From: Gammaproteobacteria bacterium
GTDB lineage: Bacteria; Pseudomonadota; Gammaproteobacteria; Pseudomonadales; Azotimanducaceae
Length of the DNA: 40,359 nucleotides
Reading direction: 5' to 3'
NCBI GenBank assembly: GCA_009843635.1
Contig: VYDB01000086.1
Location: forward strand, 1-40,359
Shown here: positions 1 to 7,417 of the stretch, piece by piece
How the letters are laid out: each line of letters begins with the position of its first letter
Numbering within the stretch: position 1 is the stretch's first letter
Position numbers and translations under genes: made by a program
The notes under the pieces: model-generated
Databases searched by the model: none
The model's input: only the letters and a program-made list of their open reading frames with translations
What the model was told of the DNA's origin: nothing

Positions 1-42
1 AACCAACCGGAAACCTCAGCCAACCGCCGTCAGGACTTTTGA

Positions 43-1128
43 ATAGCCCTGGCAGACAGCCACCGACGGTTGATCATCGCCGGCGGCGGCGTTATCGCCG
101 CCGATGCGGCAGCCGAGCTGCAGGCGTTGGCGGAGCGCCTCGATGCGCCGGTGGTCACCACGGTGGACGGTCGCGGCGCCCTCTCCGAAGACCATCCCCT
201 GTGCATTGGCAACTACCTCCAAAGCGCCGGCCTGCACGCCGCGGTGCAGGGCGCGGACTTAAGCCTTGCGTTTGGCGTCCGGTTTGCCGTGGGGGTCGAT
301 GGGCAGGCCGCCAAACTGCGCCCACCTGGCGATTTGGTGCAGGTGGACATCGATCCGAAGGTGGTGGGCCGCGCCCATCCCGTGGCGCTCGGTGTGGTCG
401 GCGATGCCCGCGCAGTCCTCGGTGGCATGCTCGAAGCCTTGGACGGCGCGGCACCCAACGACGCCCAGTTCAATGAATCGGTGTGGGAGGCCCGCGACGG
501 CTTGCGCAAGGCCATGCGGGCGCGCTTGGGGCCGGACTACGCGGCGATGATGGACCTCATGCGCGACCGTTTGCCTCGGGATGGGCTTCTGGTGCGCGAC
601 TCCACAATTGCCGCCTACAACTTCGGCAATCAGCTCTTCCCGATCCATAACCCGCGCACGTCGTTGAACCCCGCTTCCGGCGCCATCGGTCCGGGCCTGC
701 CCCTGGCGCTTGGCGCGGCCATTGCCACGGGCAAGAAGACCTTGGTGATGCACGGCGACGGCGGCTTCATGTTCCACGCCACGGAATTGGCCACCGCCGC
801 CCAGTACGGCGTGCCCTTGGTGGTGTGCGTATTCAACGACGGCGGCTACGGCGTGCTGCGCTGGCTGCAGCAACGGCGCTTTGGCCGCACCAACGAAACC
901 GATCTCGGCAGGGTCAACTTTGCCGCCATGGCACAGAGCATGGGCGTTCCGGGCCAAGGCGTCGGCAGCGTCGCTGAGTTCCAATCGGCATTGGACGAAG
1001 CCATGGCCAGCGAAGGTCCTTGCTTGATCAACATCGACATGGCGCAGTTTGCGCCGATGGAGATTTCGGTCATGCCCAAGCGAAAGTCCGCCGGGCAGTC
1101 GGACAACCGTGCCGATTCGTCTCGATAA
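43..1128 (+). CDS. Thiamine diphosphate-dependent enzyme (acetolactate synthase / benzoylformate decarboxylase family), C-terminal two thirds
   Basis: This is the central and C-terminal part of a ThDP-dependent enzyme of the acetolactate synthase/2-oxoacid decarboxylase superfamily. The central domain begins at LIIAGGGV (codon 70). The C-terminal ThDP-binding domain carries the metal/diphosphate motif that opens with GDGGFMF and closes with the Asn of FNDGGYG. The N-terminal pyrimidine-binding domain, with its catalytic Glu, is absent. The frame has a TGA at 40-42, so the missing part lies in another frame (frameshift) or the enzyme really starts at TTG 70. The residues just before 70 (ALADSHRR) look like normal family sequence, which favours a broken or frameshifted gene crossing the window edge. 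The stop overlaps the next start by 20 nt, suggesting an operon. Substrate cannot be told from this portion. Confidence 0.8.
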   Translation: MALADSHRRLIIAGGGVIAADAAAELQALAERLDAPVVTTVDGRGALSEDHPLCIGNYLQSAGLHAAVQGADLSLAFGVRFAVGVDGQAAKLRPPGDLVQVDIDPKVVGRAHPVALGVVGDARAVLGGMLEALDGAAPNDAQFNESVWEARDGLRKAMRARLGPDYAAMMDLMRDRLPRDGLLVRDSTIAAYNFGNQLFPIHNPRTSLNPASGAIGPGLPLALGAAIATGKKTLVMHGDGGFMFHATELATAAQYGVPLVVCVFNDGGYGVLRWLQQRRFGRTNETDLGRVNFAAMAQSMGVPGQGVGSVAEFQSALDEAMASEGPCLINIDMAQFAPMEISVMPKRKSAGQSDNRADSSR

Positions 1129-1435
1129 GCCTTGGCTGTCTCTTGATGCCGCGGCGGGTCTGCCGGGCCAGCTTGGAGTGTTCGAACTGGCCGATGAGGC
1201 GGGCAAGGTGCGCTACATCGGTTACGCCGGGGGGCGCAGCCGCTTTGGCCTGAGGAGCGAAGTCAGCGCAGCGGCTGACCGAATCCCCGAGGCCCGCCGT
1301 TTTCGCGTTGAGGTCACCACGGCCTATCTCACTCGCTACCGGGAGCTGTTGATGGCCCACAAGGCGGATCAAGGGGCATTGCCGCCCCACAACGAACCGA
1401 TGCCGCGCCTAGGAAGGCTCAGTCCGGGATCATAA
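1109..1435 (+). CDS. Small GIY-YIG-like protein (DUF7508-type)
   Basis: A 108-aa protein. I chose GTG 1109 because it gives an N-terminus (PIRLDKPWL) that leads straight into the domain; upstream in-frame codons are only the shadow of the ThDP enzyme. The core reads GVF, about ten residues, then YIG, followed by an Arg (RFGLR) and a later Glu (YRELL). This is the layout of the GIY-YIG nuclease fold (GVF for GIY, YIG, catalytic Arg, metal-binding Glu). I recall this family as a small domain of unknown function, DUF7508, which I cannot verify here. Nuclease activity is not shown. It overlaps the ThDP gene by 20 nt and ends one base before the acyl-CoA dehydrogenase, so the three are probably co-transcribed. 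Confidence 0.7.
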   Translation: MPIRLDKPWLSLDAAAGLPGQLGVFELADEAGKVRYIGYAGGRSRFGLRSEVSAAADRIPEARRFRVEVTTAYLTRYRELLMAHKADQGALPPHNEPMPRLGRLSPGS

Positions 1436-1436
1436 A

Positions 1437-2603
1437 GTGGACTTGGCCCTGACCGAAGAGCAGGAGATGATCACGGGCATGGTCCGGCGGTTCGTGCGCG
1501 AGGAGATCCTGCCCTTGGAGCTGACCCTGGATCCGGACGCCGACGAGTTGCCGGAAGCGGACCGGCTGCGCTTGACGGAGAAAACCCGCGCCATGGGCCT
1601 CTACGGCCTGGACATCCCGCCGGAGTTCGGCGGGCCGGAAATCGATCTGGTGACCCGCACCCTGATCGCCATCGAAACCAGCCAGCATCGCGCTGGGCTT
1701 TACGCGCCCTGCTACGGGGTGTTTGGCGGCGCCGGCTTAGCCCAGCTTTTTGAAGCCACTGAAGCCCAGCAGGCGCGTTACCTCCATCCCATGCTGCGTG
1801 GCGAGAAGAGTGGCTTCTTTGGCCTGACCGAGCCGTCCGGCGGCAGCGACCCGGCCCGCGCCATCCAAACCCGGGCGGTGCGCGACGGCGACGACTGGAT
1901 CATCAACGGCGGCAAGATTTTCATCAGCGGAGCGGATCGGGCGGATTTCGGCTTGGTGTTCGCCCGCACCGACCCGGACAAGGGGCGCAACGGGGTGACC
2001 TGCTTCATCGTCGATACGGATACGCCCGGCTTTCACGTGCGCCGGGTGGTGCATACCCTGCGCAGCGCCCGCTACGCCACCGAACTGCAGTTCGAGGACA
2101 TGCGCGTGCCCCATGCCAACGTGCTCGGCGCGGTCAACGGCGGCTTCGCCATCGCCAATGACCGGCTCTCAAGGCAGCGCATTCCCTACGCCGCTGGCTG
2201 CATCGGCGTCGCCACCAAGGCTCACGAACTGGCCTTGGAGTACGCGCCCCAGCGGCAGACCTTCGGAGCGCCGCTGTCCTCCCGACAAGCCATTCAGTGG
2301 ATGCTGGTCGATAACGAAATCGACATCCGCCAAGCCCGTTGGCTGACCTTGGAGGCAGCAGCCCGAGCCCAGCGGGGCGATCCTTTCCGCAAGGAGGCGG
2401 CCATGGCCAAATTGGTTGCCACCGAGGCCGGCAGCCGGGTGGTGGATCGCTGCATGCAGATTTTCGGCGGCTACGGAGTCACCAAGGACTTCCCCTTCGA
2501 GCGCTGGTACCGTGAGATGCGCATACGCCGCATCGGCGAGGGGCCCAACGAGGTGCAGCGGCACATCATCGCCCGAGATCTGCTTGGCGCGTCATTGCGC
2601 TAA
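1437..2603 (+). CDS. Acyl-CoA dehydrogenase
   Basis: A 388-aa flavoprotein of the acyl-CoA dehydrogenase family, the normal full length. It starts with GTG one base after the preceding stop (LALTEEQEMI). The FAD-binding middle domain has FGLTEPSGGSDPA and the Asn-Gly-Gly-Lys-Ile-Phe-Ile-Ser strand. The C-terminal helical domain has QIFGGYGVTKDFPFERWYR and the catalytic-base region GEGPNEVQR, where the Glu is retained although the usual Tyr-Glu-Gly-Thr is changed. It should oxidise an acyl-CoA to the 2-enoyl-CoA and pass electrons to ETF. The substrate is unknown; the carnitine genes just downstream make a betaine-type acyl-CoA a possibility, but this is only inference from position. Confidence 0.9.
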   Translation: MDLALTEEQEMITGMVRRFVREEILPLELTLDPDADELPEADRLRLTEKTRAMGLYGLDIPPEFGGPEIDLVTRTLIAIETSQHRAGLYAPCYGVFGGAGLAQLFEATEAQQARYLHPMLRGEKSGFFGLTEPSGGSDPARAIQTRAVRDGDDWIINGGKIFISGADRADFGLVFARTDPDKGRNGVTCFIVDTDTPGFHVRRVVHTLRSARYATELQFEDMRVPHANVLGAVNGGFAIANDRLSRQRIPYAAGCIGVATKAHELALEYAPQRQTFGAPLSSRQAIQWMLVDNEIDIRQARWLTLEAAARAQRGDPFRKEAAMAKLVATEAGSRVVDRCMQIFGGYGVTKDFPFERWYREMRIRRIGEGPNEVQRHIIARDLLGASLR

Positions 2604-2626
2604 CGCCGCAGCCCGTCTGGCTTTGG

Positions 2627-2736
2627 AAGTGGGTGTGCGGTGCGCGCATCCGGCACACCCGGCGGGGTTGGCTTGCGGGAAGCCGGGCTTACCACGAGCC
2701 TTAACAGTGCCGGATGCCCGCACCGCACACCCACTT
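2627..2736. repeat. 30-bp near-perfect inverted repeat around a 50-bp centre
   Basis: Arms at 2627-2656 and 2707-2736 are reverse complements with one mismatch. The centre (2657-2706) contains a second smaller stem (CCCGGC with GCCGGG). It lies in the 219-bp spacer between the acyl-CoA dehydrogenase and the DUF849 gene. It could form a long cruciform or RNA hairpin. There is no T-run, so it is not a classical intrinsic terminator, and it encodes nothing recognisable. It may be a small palindromic mobile element or a processing/attenuation structure. Confidence 0.75.
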
Positions 2737-2822
2737 GCTCCAATCCACGGCGGAGCGCCTATTGCCAGCGTTGGCGATCCGGTTCAAATTAGTGGTTGAA
2801 CCGTCACAAGGGGGACTGACCC

Positions 2823-3731
2823 ATGCCGCTCGCCATGAACAAGGAAGTCTTCATCACCTGCGCCGTCACCGGTGCCGGCGCCACCCAGGATCGCAGCCCC
2901 CATGTGCCGCGCTCGCCGGAAGCCATTGCGGCCAGCGCCATCGATGCCGCCGAAGCGGGCGCAGCCATCGTCCACTGCCATGTGCGCGACCCGGAAACCG
3001 GTGCGCCGGCCCGTGCGCCGGAGCTGTACCGGGAAGTGACCGAACGCATTCGCGCAGCCTCGACCGACGTTGTGTTGAACCTGACTTCGGGCATGGGCGG
3101 CGACCTGTATCTCGGGCCGGTCGAGCAACCGTTGCCGCCCGGCAACCAGAGCGACATGGCGGGAGCCAGCGAACGCATGCAGCCCATTGCTGAATGCCGC
3201 CCGGAAATCTGCACGCTCGACTGCGGCACCATGAACTTTGCCGAAGCCGACTACGTGATGACCAACACGCCGGGCATGCTGCGGGCGATGGGCGGCATGA
3301 TGACCGAGCTGGGCGTGCAGGTGGAAATTGAAGCCTTTGACACCGGCCATCTTTGGTTCGCCCAGCGGCTGGTGGCGGAAGGGGTACTCAAGACGCCGGT
3401 GCTGGCGCAACTGTGCATGGGGGTGCCCTGGGGCGCTCCGGACGACCTGAACACGCTGATGGCGATGGTCAACAACGTGCCCAAGGACTGGTTCTGGTCG
3501 GCCTTCAGCTTGGGCGCCCATCAGATGCCTTACGTGGCGGCCGCGGTCTTGGCCGGCGGCAACGTGCGCGTCGGTCTTGAGGACAATCTTTACTTGGGCA
3601 AGGGCAACTTGGCCACCAACGCCGAGCTTGTGGAGCATGCCGTCAAGATCGTGGAAGGCTTGGGCGCCCGGGTGATCGGGCCGGCTGAGGTGCGGGAGCG
3701 GCTGGGGCTGACCAAGCGCAGCCCGGCATGA
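2823..3731 (+). CDS. cdhC: Beta-keto acid cleavage enzyme (DUF849/BKACE), probable dehydrocarnitine cleavage enzyme
   Basis: A 302-aa TIM-barrel enzyme of the DUF849/BKACE family, in which a zinc-bound beta-keto acid and acetyl-CoA are converted to acetoacetate and a new CoA thioester. The zinc motif HCHVRD lies at residues 51-56, and LNLTSGMGG and the late VGLEDNLYLGKG segment are typical. GGGGGA sits upstream of ATG 2823; a second ATG at 2835 is possible. The last 4 nt overlap the L-carnitine dehydrogenase gene, which defines the likely substrate: 3-dehydrocarnitine plus acetyl-CoA giving betainyl-CoA and acetoacetate, as for CdhC of Pseudomonas. The symbol rests on this pairing. The betainyl-CoA thioesterase (CdhB) is not in the window. 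Confidence 0.88.
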   Translation: MPLAMNKEVFITCAVTGAGATQDRSPHVPRSPEAIAASAIDAAEAGAAIVHCHVRDPETGAPARAPELYREVTERIRAASTDVVLNLTSGMGGDLYLGPVEQPLPPGNQSDMAGASERMQPIAECRPEICTLDCGTMNFAEADYVMTNTPGMLRAMGGMMTELGVQVEIEAFDTGHLWFAQRLVAEGVLKTPVLAQLCMGVPWGAPDDLNTLMAMVNNVPKDWFWSAFSLGAHQMPYVAAAVLAGGNVRVGLEDNLYLGKGNLATNAELVEHAVKIVEGLGARVIGPAEVRERLGLTKRSPA

Positions 3732-4702
3732 AGGCGGCCATCGTCGGCGCTGGCGTCATCGGCGGTGGTTGGGCCGCCCGTTTCCTGCTGCATGGCTGGA
3801 CGGTCGCCGTCTTCGACCCCTCCGCAGCCGCCCACAAAGCTCTTGAAGCCACTTTGGCGGCGGCTCGGCGCAGCTTGCCAAGGCTCTACGACGCGTCCTT
3901 GCCGGATGAAGGCCACTTGATTTGGACGCCTGACTTGGAAACTGCCATTGCGGACGCCGAGTGGATTCAGGAGAGCGTGTCCGAAGACCTTGATCTAAAG
4001 CGCCGGGTCCATGCGGCCGTGGCCAAGGGCTCCCGCCCCGATGCACCCATCGCCTCTTCAACCTCAGGATTCAGGCCGTCCGTGCTGGCTGCGGACAGCG
4101 CCCACGCCGACCGCCTGCTGGTGTGCCATCCCTTCAATCCCGTCTATCTGCTGCCGCTGGTGGAGGTGGTGCCTTCCGAGCGCACCAGCCCCGTGGTCGT
4201 CGATCAGGCGATGGCGGTGCTTGAAGCGCTAGGCATGAAGCCGGTTCGCATTCGGCGCGAAATCGACGCTCACGTCGCCGACCGGCTATTGGAGGCGATG
4301 TGGCGGGAGGCGCTTTGGCTAGTGCGCGACGGCATCGCCACCACCGAGGAAATCGATACGGTGATTCGGTGCGGCTTCGGGCCCCGGTGGGCGCAGATGG
4401 GCTTGTTTGAAACCTATCGGATCGCTGGCGGAGAAGCGGGTATGAGGCACTTTCTGGCTCAGTTCGGCCCGGCCCTGAAGTGGCCTTGGAGCCGCCTGAC
4501 CGACGTGCCGGAGCTGACCGACGAGCTGATCGAGAAGATCGCCCAGCAGTCCGACGAGCAGGCGCAGGGCGCGTCTATTCGCGAACTCGAACGGCGGCGG
4601 GACGACAACTTGGTGGCGATGTTCCGGGCCCTCAAGGCCAAGGACCAAGGCGTGGGCGCGGTGCTCAATAGCGCCGAGGCTCGCCTGAGAGGGTTGGATT
4701 GA
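3728..4702 (+). CDS. lcdH: L-carnitine 3-dehydrogenase
   Basis: A 324-aa NAD-dependent dehydrogenase of the 3-hydroxyacyl-CoA dehydrogenase fold; carnitine 3-dehydrogenases are about 320 aa. The Rossmann motif GAGVIGGGWAARFLL is at the N-terminus. The C-terminal half carries family-specific blocks that I recognise from carnitine dehydrogenases: WIQESV, ASSTSGF, HPFNPVYLLPLVE, EIDAHVADR, GIATTEEID, and GFGPRWAQMGLFETY. The reaction is L-carnitine plus NAD+ to 3-dehydrocarnitine, the substrate of the enzyme encoded just upstream. The start ATG overlaps the previous stop (ATGA), indicating translational coupling. Also called cdhA in Pseudomonas. It ends 3 nt from the convergent membrane-protein gene. 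Confidence 0.92.
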   Translation: MKAAIVGAGVIGGGWAARFLLHGWTVAVFDPSAAAHKALEATLAAARRSLPRLYDASLPDEGHLIWTPDLETAIADAEWIQESVSEDLDLKRRVHAAVAKGSRPDAPIASSTSGFRPSVLAADSAHADRLLVCHPFNPVYLLPLVEVVPSERTSPVVVDQAMAVLEALGMKPVRIRREIDAHVADRLLEAMWREALWLVRDGIATTEEIDTVIRCGFGPRWAQMGLFETYRIAGGEAGMRHFLAQFGPALKWPWSRLTDVPELTDELIEKIAQQSDEQAQGASIRELERRRDDNLVAMFRALKAKDQGVGAVLNSAEARLRGLD

Positions 4703-4705
4703 CGG

Positions 4706-5137
4706 TCAGCCCCCTAGGCTCTGCATGGTCAGGGAGAGGGGCAGGGCGATCACCAACAGAATGAACATCAAGGCGAGGCCTGCAAGCAGGGCGACCAAGA
4801 CGGCTTGCCCAAGGCCATACGCCTCGCCGCCGTTGCTTTGATGGTAGTCGATGGCCGGGCCTTGCAGGCGATTGCCGAGGAACCCGGCGATGGCAACCTG
4901 AGCCACGATGAACAGCGGCGCCCAAGTGATGGTCTGAGGAAGCAGCAGGCTGGCTGCGAGGATGACGCCATAGACGATCAAGCCCGACCGCACGATGCGC
5001 TTGGCGAGTTCCGGCTTGCCGAGTGCGGCATAGTTGTGCGCCGCCATGTAGATGGGCGCCACCAAGGAGCCTAGGGCGGCGCCGACCATCATGCCGTTGA
5101 CGGTGTAGAGCCGCGGTGACGATGCCAGCTTGTTCAC
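4706..5137 (-). CDS. Small integral membrane protein, unknown function
   Basis: A 143-aa protein that I do not recognise. It starts with GTG 5137 (NKLASSPRLYTVNGMMVG). Hydrophobic stretches at about residues 14-33, 50-70, 72-88 and 108-136 suggest four membrane segments. Between segments 3 and 4 a polar stretch (QGPAIDYHQSNGGEAYGL) may face solvent. It has no catalytic motif. It converges on lcdH and diverges from the DsbA-like gene across a 103-bp gap. The composition and lack of internal stops support a real gene. Confidence 0.7.
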   Translation of the reverse strand: MNKLASSPRLYTVNGMMVGAALGSLVAPIYMAAHNYAALGKPELAKRIVRSGLIVYGVILAASLLLPQTITWAPLFIVAQVAIAGFLGNRLQGPAIDYHQSNGGEAYGLGQAVLVALLAGLALMFILLVIALPLSLTMQSLGG

Positions 5138-5171
5138 ATCTACGGGTCCACCGGAATCTTCCTTGGAAGTT

Positions 5172-5177
5172 TATATA
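5172..5177 (+). promoter_or_regulatory. Candidate -10 box for the DsbA-like gene
   Basis: A consensus TATAAT lies in a locally AT-rich patch (GTTTATATAATT) in the divergent spacer, 63 bp before the ATG at 5241. No good -35 box is found at 16-18 bp. The surrounding ATTATATAAA could also serve the opposite strand. Position and base composition are the only support. Confidence 0.4.
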
Positions 5178-5240
5178 ATTGGGCTGCGCAATGGGGTGTT
5201 TCCGGTGGCCTGCTCCACCGGCGGCCTGGAGGCGGAGCCT

Positions 5241-5873
5241 ATGCAAATCGAAATCTTCTCCGATGTGGTGTGCCCTTGGTGCTACATTGGCAAGCGGCGG
5301 CTCGATGCGGTGCTGCAAACGCCGGTTGGGGAAGGGGTGACCCTGCGCTGGCGACCGTACCAGCTACGCCCCGGATTGCCCGCCAAGGGCGTTGACCGGG
5401 CCGAATACCTGCGGGCCCGGTACGGCGAGGAGGCGGACCCAGGCCGCGTTCCACAGCGCTTGGCCGCAGAGGCGGAGGATGCGGGCCTGACCTTTGACTT
5501 CGCCGCCATGGGGCGCATGCCGAACACCTTTCAAGCCCACCGCCTCATGGAGTTGGCGTGGGACGACGGGGTGCAGCACCAACTGGCCGAAGTGTTGTTC
5601 GACGCCTATTTCCGCGCCGGCAAGGACATCGGCCAACTGGCAACCCTCGTCGAAGCGGCGGAGCGGTCCGGCATCGACGGCGCCAAGGCAGCTCAATATC
5701 TCGACGGCGACGCTGGCGCGGACCGGGTTCGGGAGCAACTCGAACGCGCGGTGGAGTTAGGCGTTTCGGGAGTTCCCAGCTATCTCCTCGCGGGCCGATT
5801 CACCCTGCCGGGCGCTCAAACCCCGGAAGTGATGGGGCAGTTCATTCAACGGGCCAAGGAACGGCTTGCCTGA
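5241..5873 (+). CDS. DsbA-family oxidoreductase, FrnE-like
   Basis: A 210-aa thioredoxin-fold protein of the DsbA/FrnE/2-hydroxychromene-2-carboxylate isomerase superfamily. The N-terminal strand IEIFSDVVCPWCYIGKRRL carries the redox motif CPWC, followed by the alpha-helical insert (FQAHRLMELAW) and the cis-Pro loop VSGVPSYLL near the C-terminus. There is no signal peptide, so it is expected to be cytoplasmic. I chose ATG 5241 because GGAGG lies 8-12 nt upstream and the fold starts immediately; the open frame extends 37 codons further up but carries no domain. The function is probably thiol-disulfide exchange or isomerisation of a small molecule. Confidence 0.9.
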   Translation: MQIEIFSDVVCPWCYIGKRRLDAVLQTPVGEGVTLRWRPYQLRPGLPAKGVDRAEYLRARYGEEADPGRVPQRLAAEAEDAGLTFDFAAMGRMPNTFQAHRLMELAWDDGVQHQLAEVLFDAYFRAGKDIGQLATLVEAAERSGIDGAKAAQYLDGDAGADRVREQLERAVELGVSGVPSYLLAGRFTLPGAQTPEVMGQFIQRAKERLA

Positions 5874-5893
5874 ACTGGCCGCGAGAATTCCTT

Positions 5894-6733
5894 TTAGCTC
5901 AGCCGCTGATCCATGACGTGGGCGGGCAGGCCCTTGGTTGCGCCGACGATCTTGGCGGGGATGCCGGCTACCGTTACATGATCGGGCACGTCTTCGAGGA
6001 CGACGCTGCCGGCGCCCACCTTGGCGCCTTCGCCCACCTCGATGTTGCCGATGATCTTGCAGCCCGCCGCCAGCAGCACGCCACGGCCGATTTTTGGATG
6101 CCGGTCGCCGGATTCCTTGCCGGTGCCGCCGAGCGTGACCGCATGCAGGATGGACACGTCGTCGCCGACCACGGCGGTCTCCCCAGCCACCAATCCGGTG
6201 GCGTGATCGAGCATGATGCCGGCGCCGAACTGGGCTGCAGGATGGATATCGACGCCTAGGGTGACGCTGATCTGGTTCTGAAAGAAGTGCGCCAAGGTCT
6301 TGCGGCCCTGCCGCCACAGCCAATGGGCGATGCGATGGGCCTGCAGGGCGTGAAAGCCCTTGAAGAACAGGAAGGGCGTGAGCGGGTCCTCGCAGGCGGG
6401 GTCTCGATTGAAGGTGGCCATCATGTCGTTGGCGGCGGACTGCAGGATGCTGGGGTCGGCTTCAATGGCCTCCTGAATCACGTCGCGAATCAGCATGGTG
6501 GGCAGCATGGGGTTGTCGAGCTTGCTGGCCAAGCGGAAGCTCAGCGCTGCACCGAAGCTGTGGTGATTGAGCACGGTGGCGTGAAAGTAGCTGCCGAGAA
6601 TGGGCTCTTCGGCTGCCTTGGCCCGCGCCTCCCGGCGCAGCACCGGCCAAAGGTCGGCAGGTGTGCGCCCCGTTTCGGGGACGTCAGACACTAGCGCTTC
6701 GACGTGGCTTTGGTTCATGGCTGCGGCTTTCAT
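5894..6733 (-). CDS. cysE: Serine O-acetyltransferase
   Basis: A 279-aa protein, full CysE length. It catalyses L-serine plus acetyl-CoA to O-acetylserine, the first step of cysteine synthesis. The N-terminal helical domain (WPVLRREARAKAAEEPILGS and FKGFHALQAHR) precedes the left-handed beta-helix hexapeptide repeats. Active-site features are visible: GVDIHPAAQFGAGIMLDHATG with the catalytic His, GETAVVGDDVSILHAVTLGGTG, and GRGVLLAAGCKIIGNIEVGEGAKVGAGSVV. ATG 6733 is used; an ATG six codons in is an alternative, and neither has a strong Shine-Dalgarno. It converges on the DsbA-like gene with a 20-bp gap. Confidence 0.95.
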   Translation of the reverse strand: MKAAAMNQSHVEALVSDVPETGRTPADLWPVLRREARAKAAEEPILGSYFHATVLNHHSFGAALSFRLASKLDNPMLPTMLIRDVIQEAIEADPSILQSAANDMMATFNRDPACEDPLTPFLFFKGFHALQAHRIAHWLWRQGRKTLAHFFQNQISVTLGVDIHPAAQFGAGIMLDHATGLVAGETAVVGDDVSILHAVTLGGTGKESGDRHPKIGRGVLLAAGCKIIGNIEVGEGAKVGAGSVVLEDVPDHVTVAGIPAKIVGATKGLPAHVMDQRLS

Positions 6734-6781
6734 TGAGGGCGCACCAAGGTTAACGCCGACTGGATGTTTTGCAACTCGGGC

Positions 6782-7378
6782 TTAGAAGCGATTCCAGGTG
6801 AGCACGTCGTCAATGGGCTTGCGCTTCACCGGCATGAAGGTGCGTTGCGGATATCCGACCGCAACGTACACAAACAGGTGCAGGTCGTCCGGGATGTTGC
6901 ACAGCGCCCGAATCTCCGGCTCCGCGTTGCCGGGGAAGGTCGTGAAGCAGGTGCCGATGCCCAGCGAGCGCGCTGCGACGATCAAGTTCTGGGCCGCTGG
7001 GTAGATCGTTGAGTGCATGAAGCTGTCTTGCGGCGCTTGGGGCGGATACACTTTGCGGGCCATGCAGACGATCCATGCGGGAACCTTGGCAAAGTTCCTT
7101 GCCAGATGCTCGGCGCCAAGCATCATCCGCTCCTCCACGCCGTCCCTTCCAGCGGGACGATCGGCGAAGAAGGGGGCCATGCCTTCGAGCACCTTTTCTC
7201 CCACGGGTTCCTTGATGGCAGGGTCGTCGATGACTAGGAACGCCCAGCCTTGGCTGTTGCCGGGATTGGAGGCGCGGGTCGCAGCGTGGATGAGCTTCTC
7301 AAGGGTTTCCTTGGGCACGGGCTCCTCCTTGAAGTAGCGCATTGCCGTGCAGGTTTCCATCGCTTCAATCACGTTCAT
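6782..7378 (-). CDS. Nitroreductase-family protein
   Basis: A 198-aa FMN-dependent nitroreductase-family enzyme. The FMN phosphate-binding start RYFKEEPVPKETL, the central ATRASNPGNSQGWAFLVI, and the C-terminal AAQNLIVAARSLGIGTC and VAVGYPQ blocks are typical. Such enzymes reduce nitro groups, quinones or flavins with NAD(P)H; the natural substrate is unknown. ATG 7378 is preferred over an upstream TTG at 7393, since the family normally begins VIEAMETCTAMR. The upstream DNA (7379-7417) is strikingly AT-rich compared with its surroundings and probably holds the promoter. Confidence 0.9.
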   Translation of the reverse strand: MNVIEAMETCTAMRYFKEEPVPKETLEKLIHAATRASNPGNSQGWAFLVIDDPAIKEPVGEKVLEGMAPFFADRPAGRDGVEERMMLGAEHLARNFAKVPAWIVCMARKVYPPQAPQDSFMHSTIYPAAQNLIVAARSLGIGTCFTTFPGNAEPEIRALCNIPDDLHLFVYVAVGYPQRTFMPVKRKPIDDVLTWNRF

Positions 7379-7396
7379 AATAAAGTTCTTCAACCT

Positions 7397-7414
7397 ATTG
7401 ATTTATATTGATTA
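7397..7414 (-). promoter_or_regulatory. AT-rich direct repeat upstream of nitroreductase (candidate promoter/operator)
   Basis: Two copies of ATTGATT sit 10 bp apart, one helical turn, in the short spacer before the nitroreductase start. On the coding strand this reads as two ATCAAT blocks with a TATAAA between them, compatible with a -10 region and a regulator binding on one DNA face. The regulator is unknown. Confidence 0.35.
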
Positions 7415-7417
7415 AAT

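Noticed and set aside
259-1206. Long minus-strand frame opposite the ThDP enzyme
   Set aside because: It mirrors a clear plus-strand enzyme; composition is that of a GC-rich antisense shadow. The same applies to 2784-3638, 25571-27061 and 29666-30550 on the minus strand.
2627-2736. Insertion sequence
   Set aside because: No transposase or target-site duplication is visible; only the inverted repeat itself can be supported.
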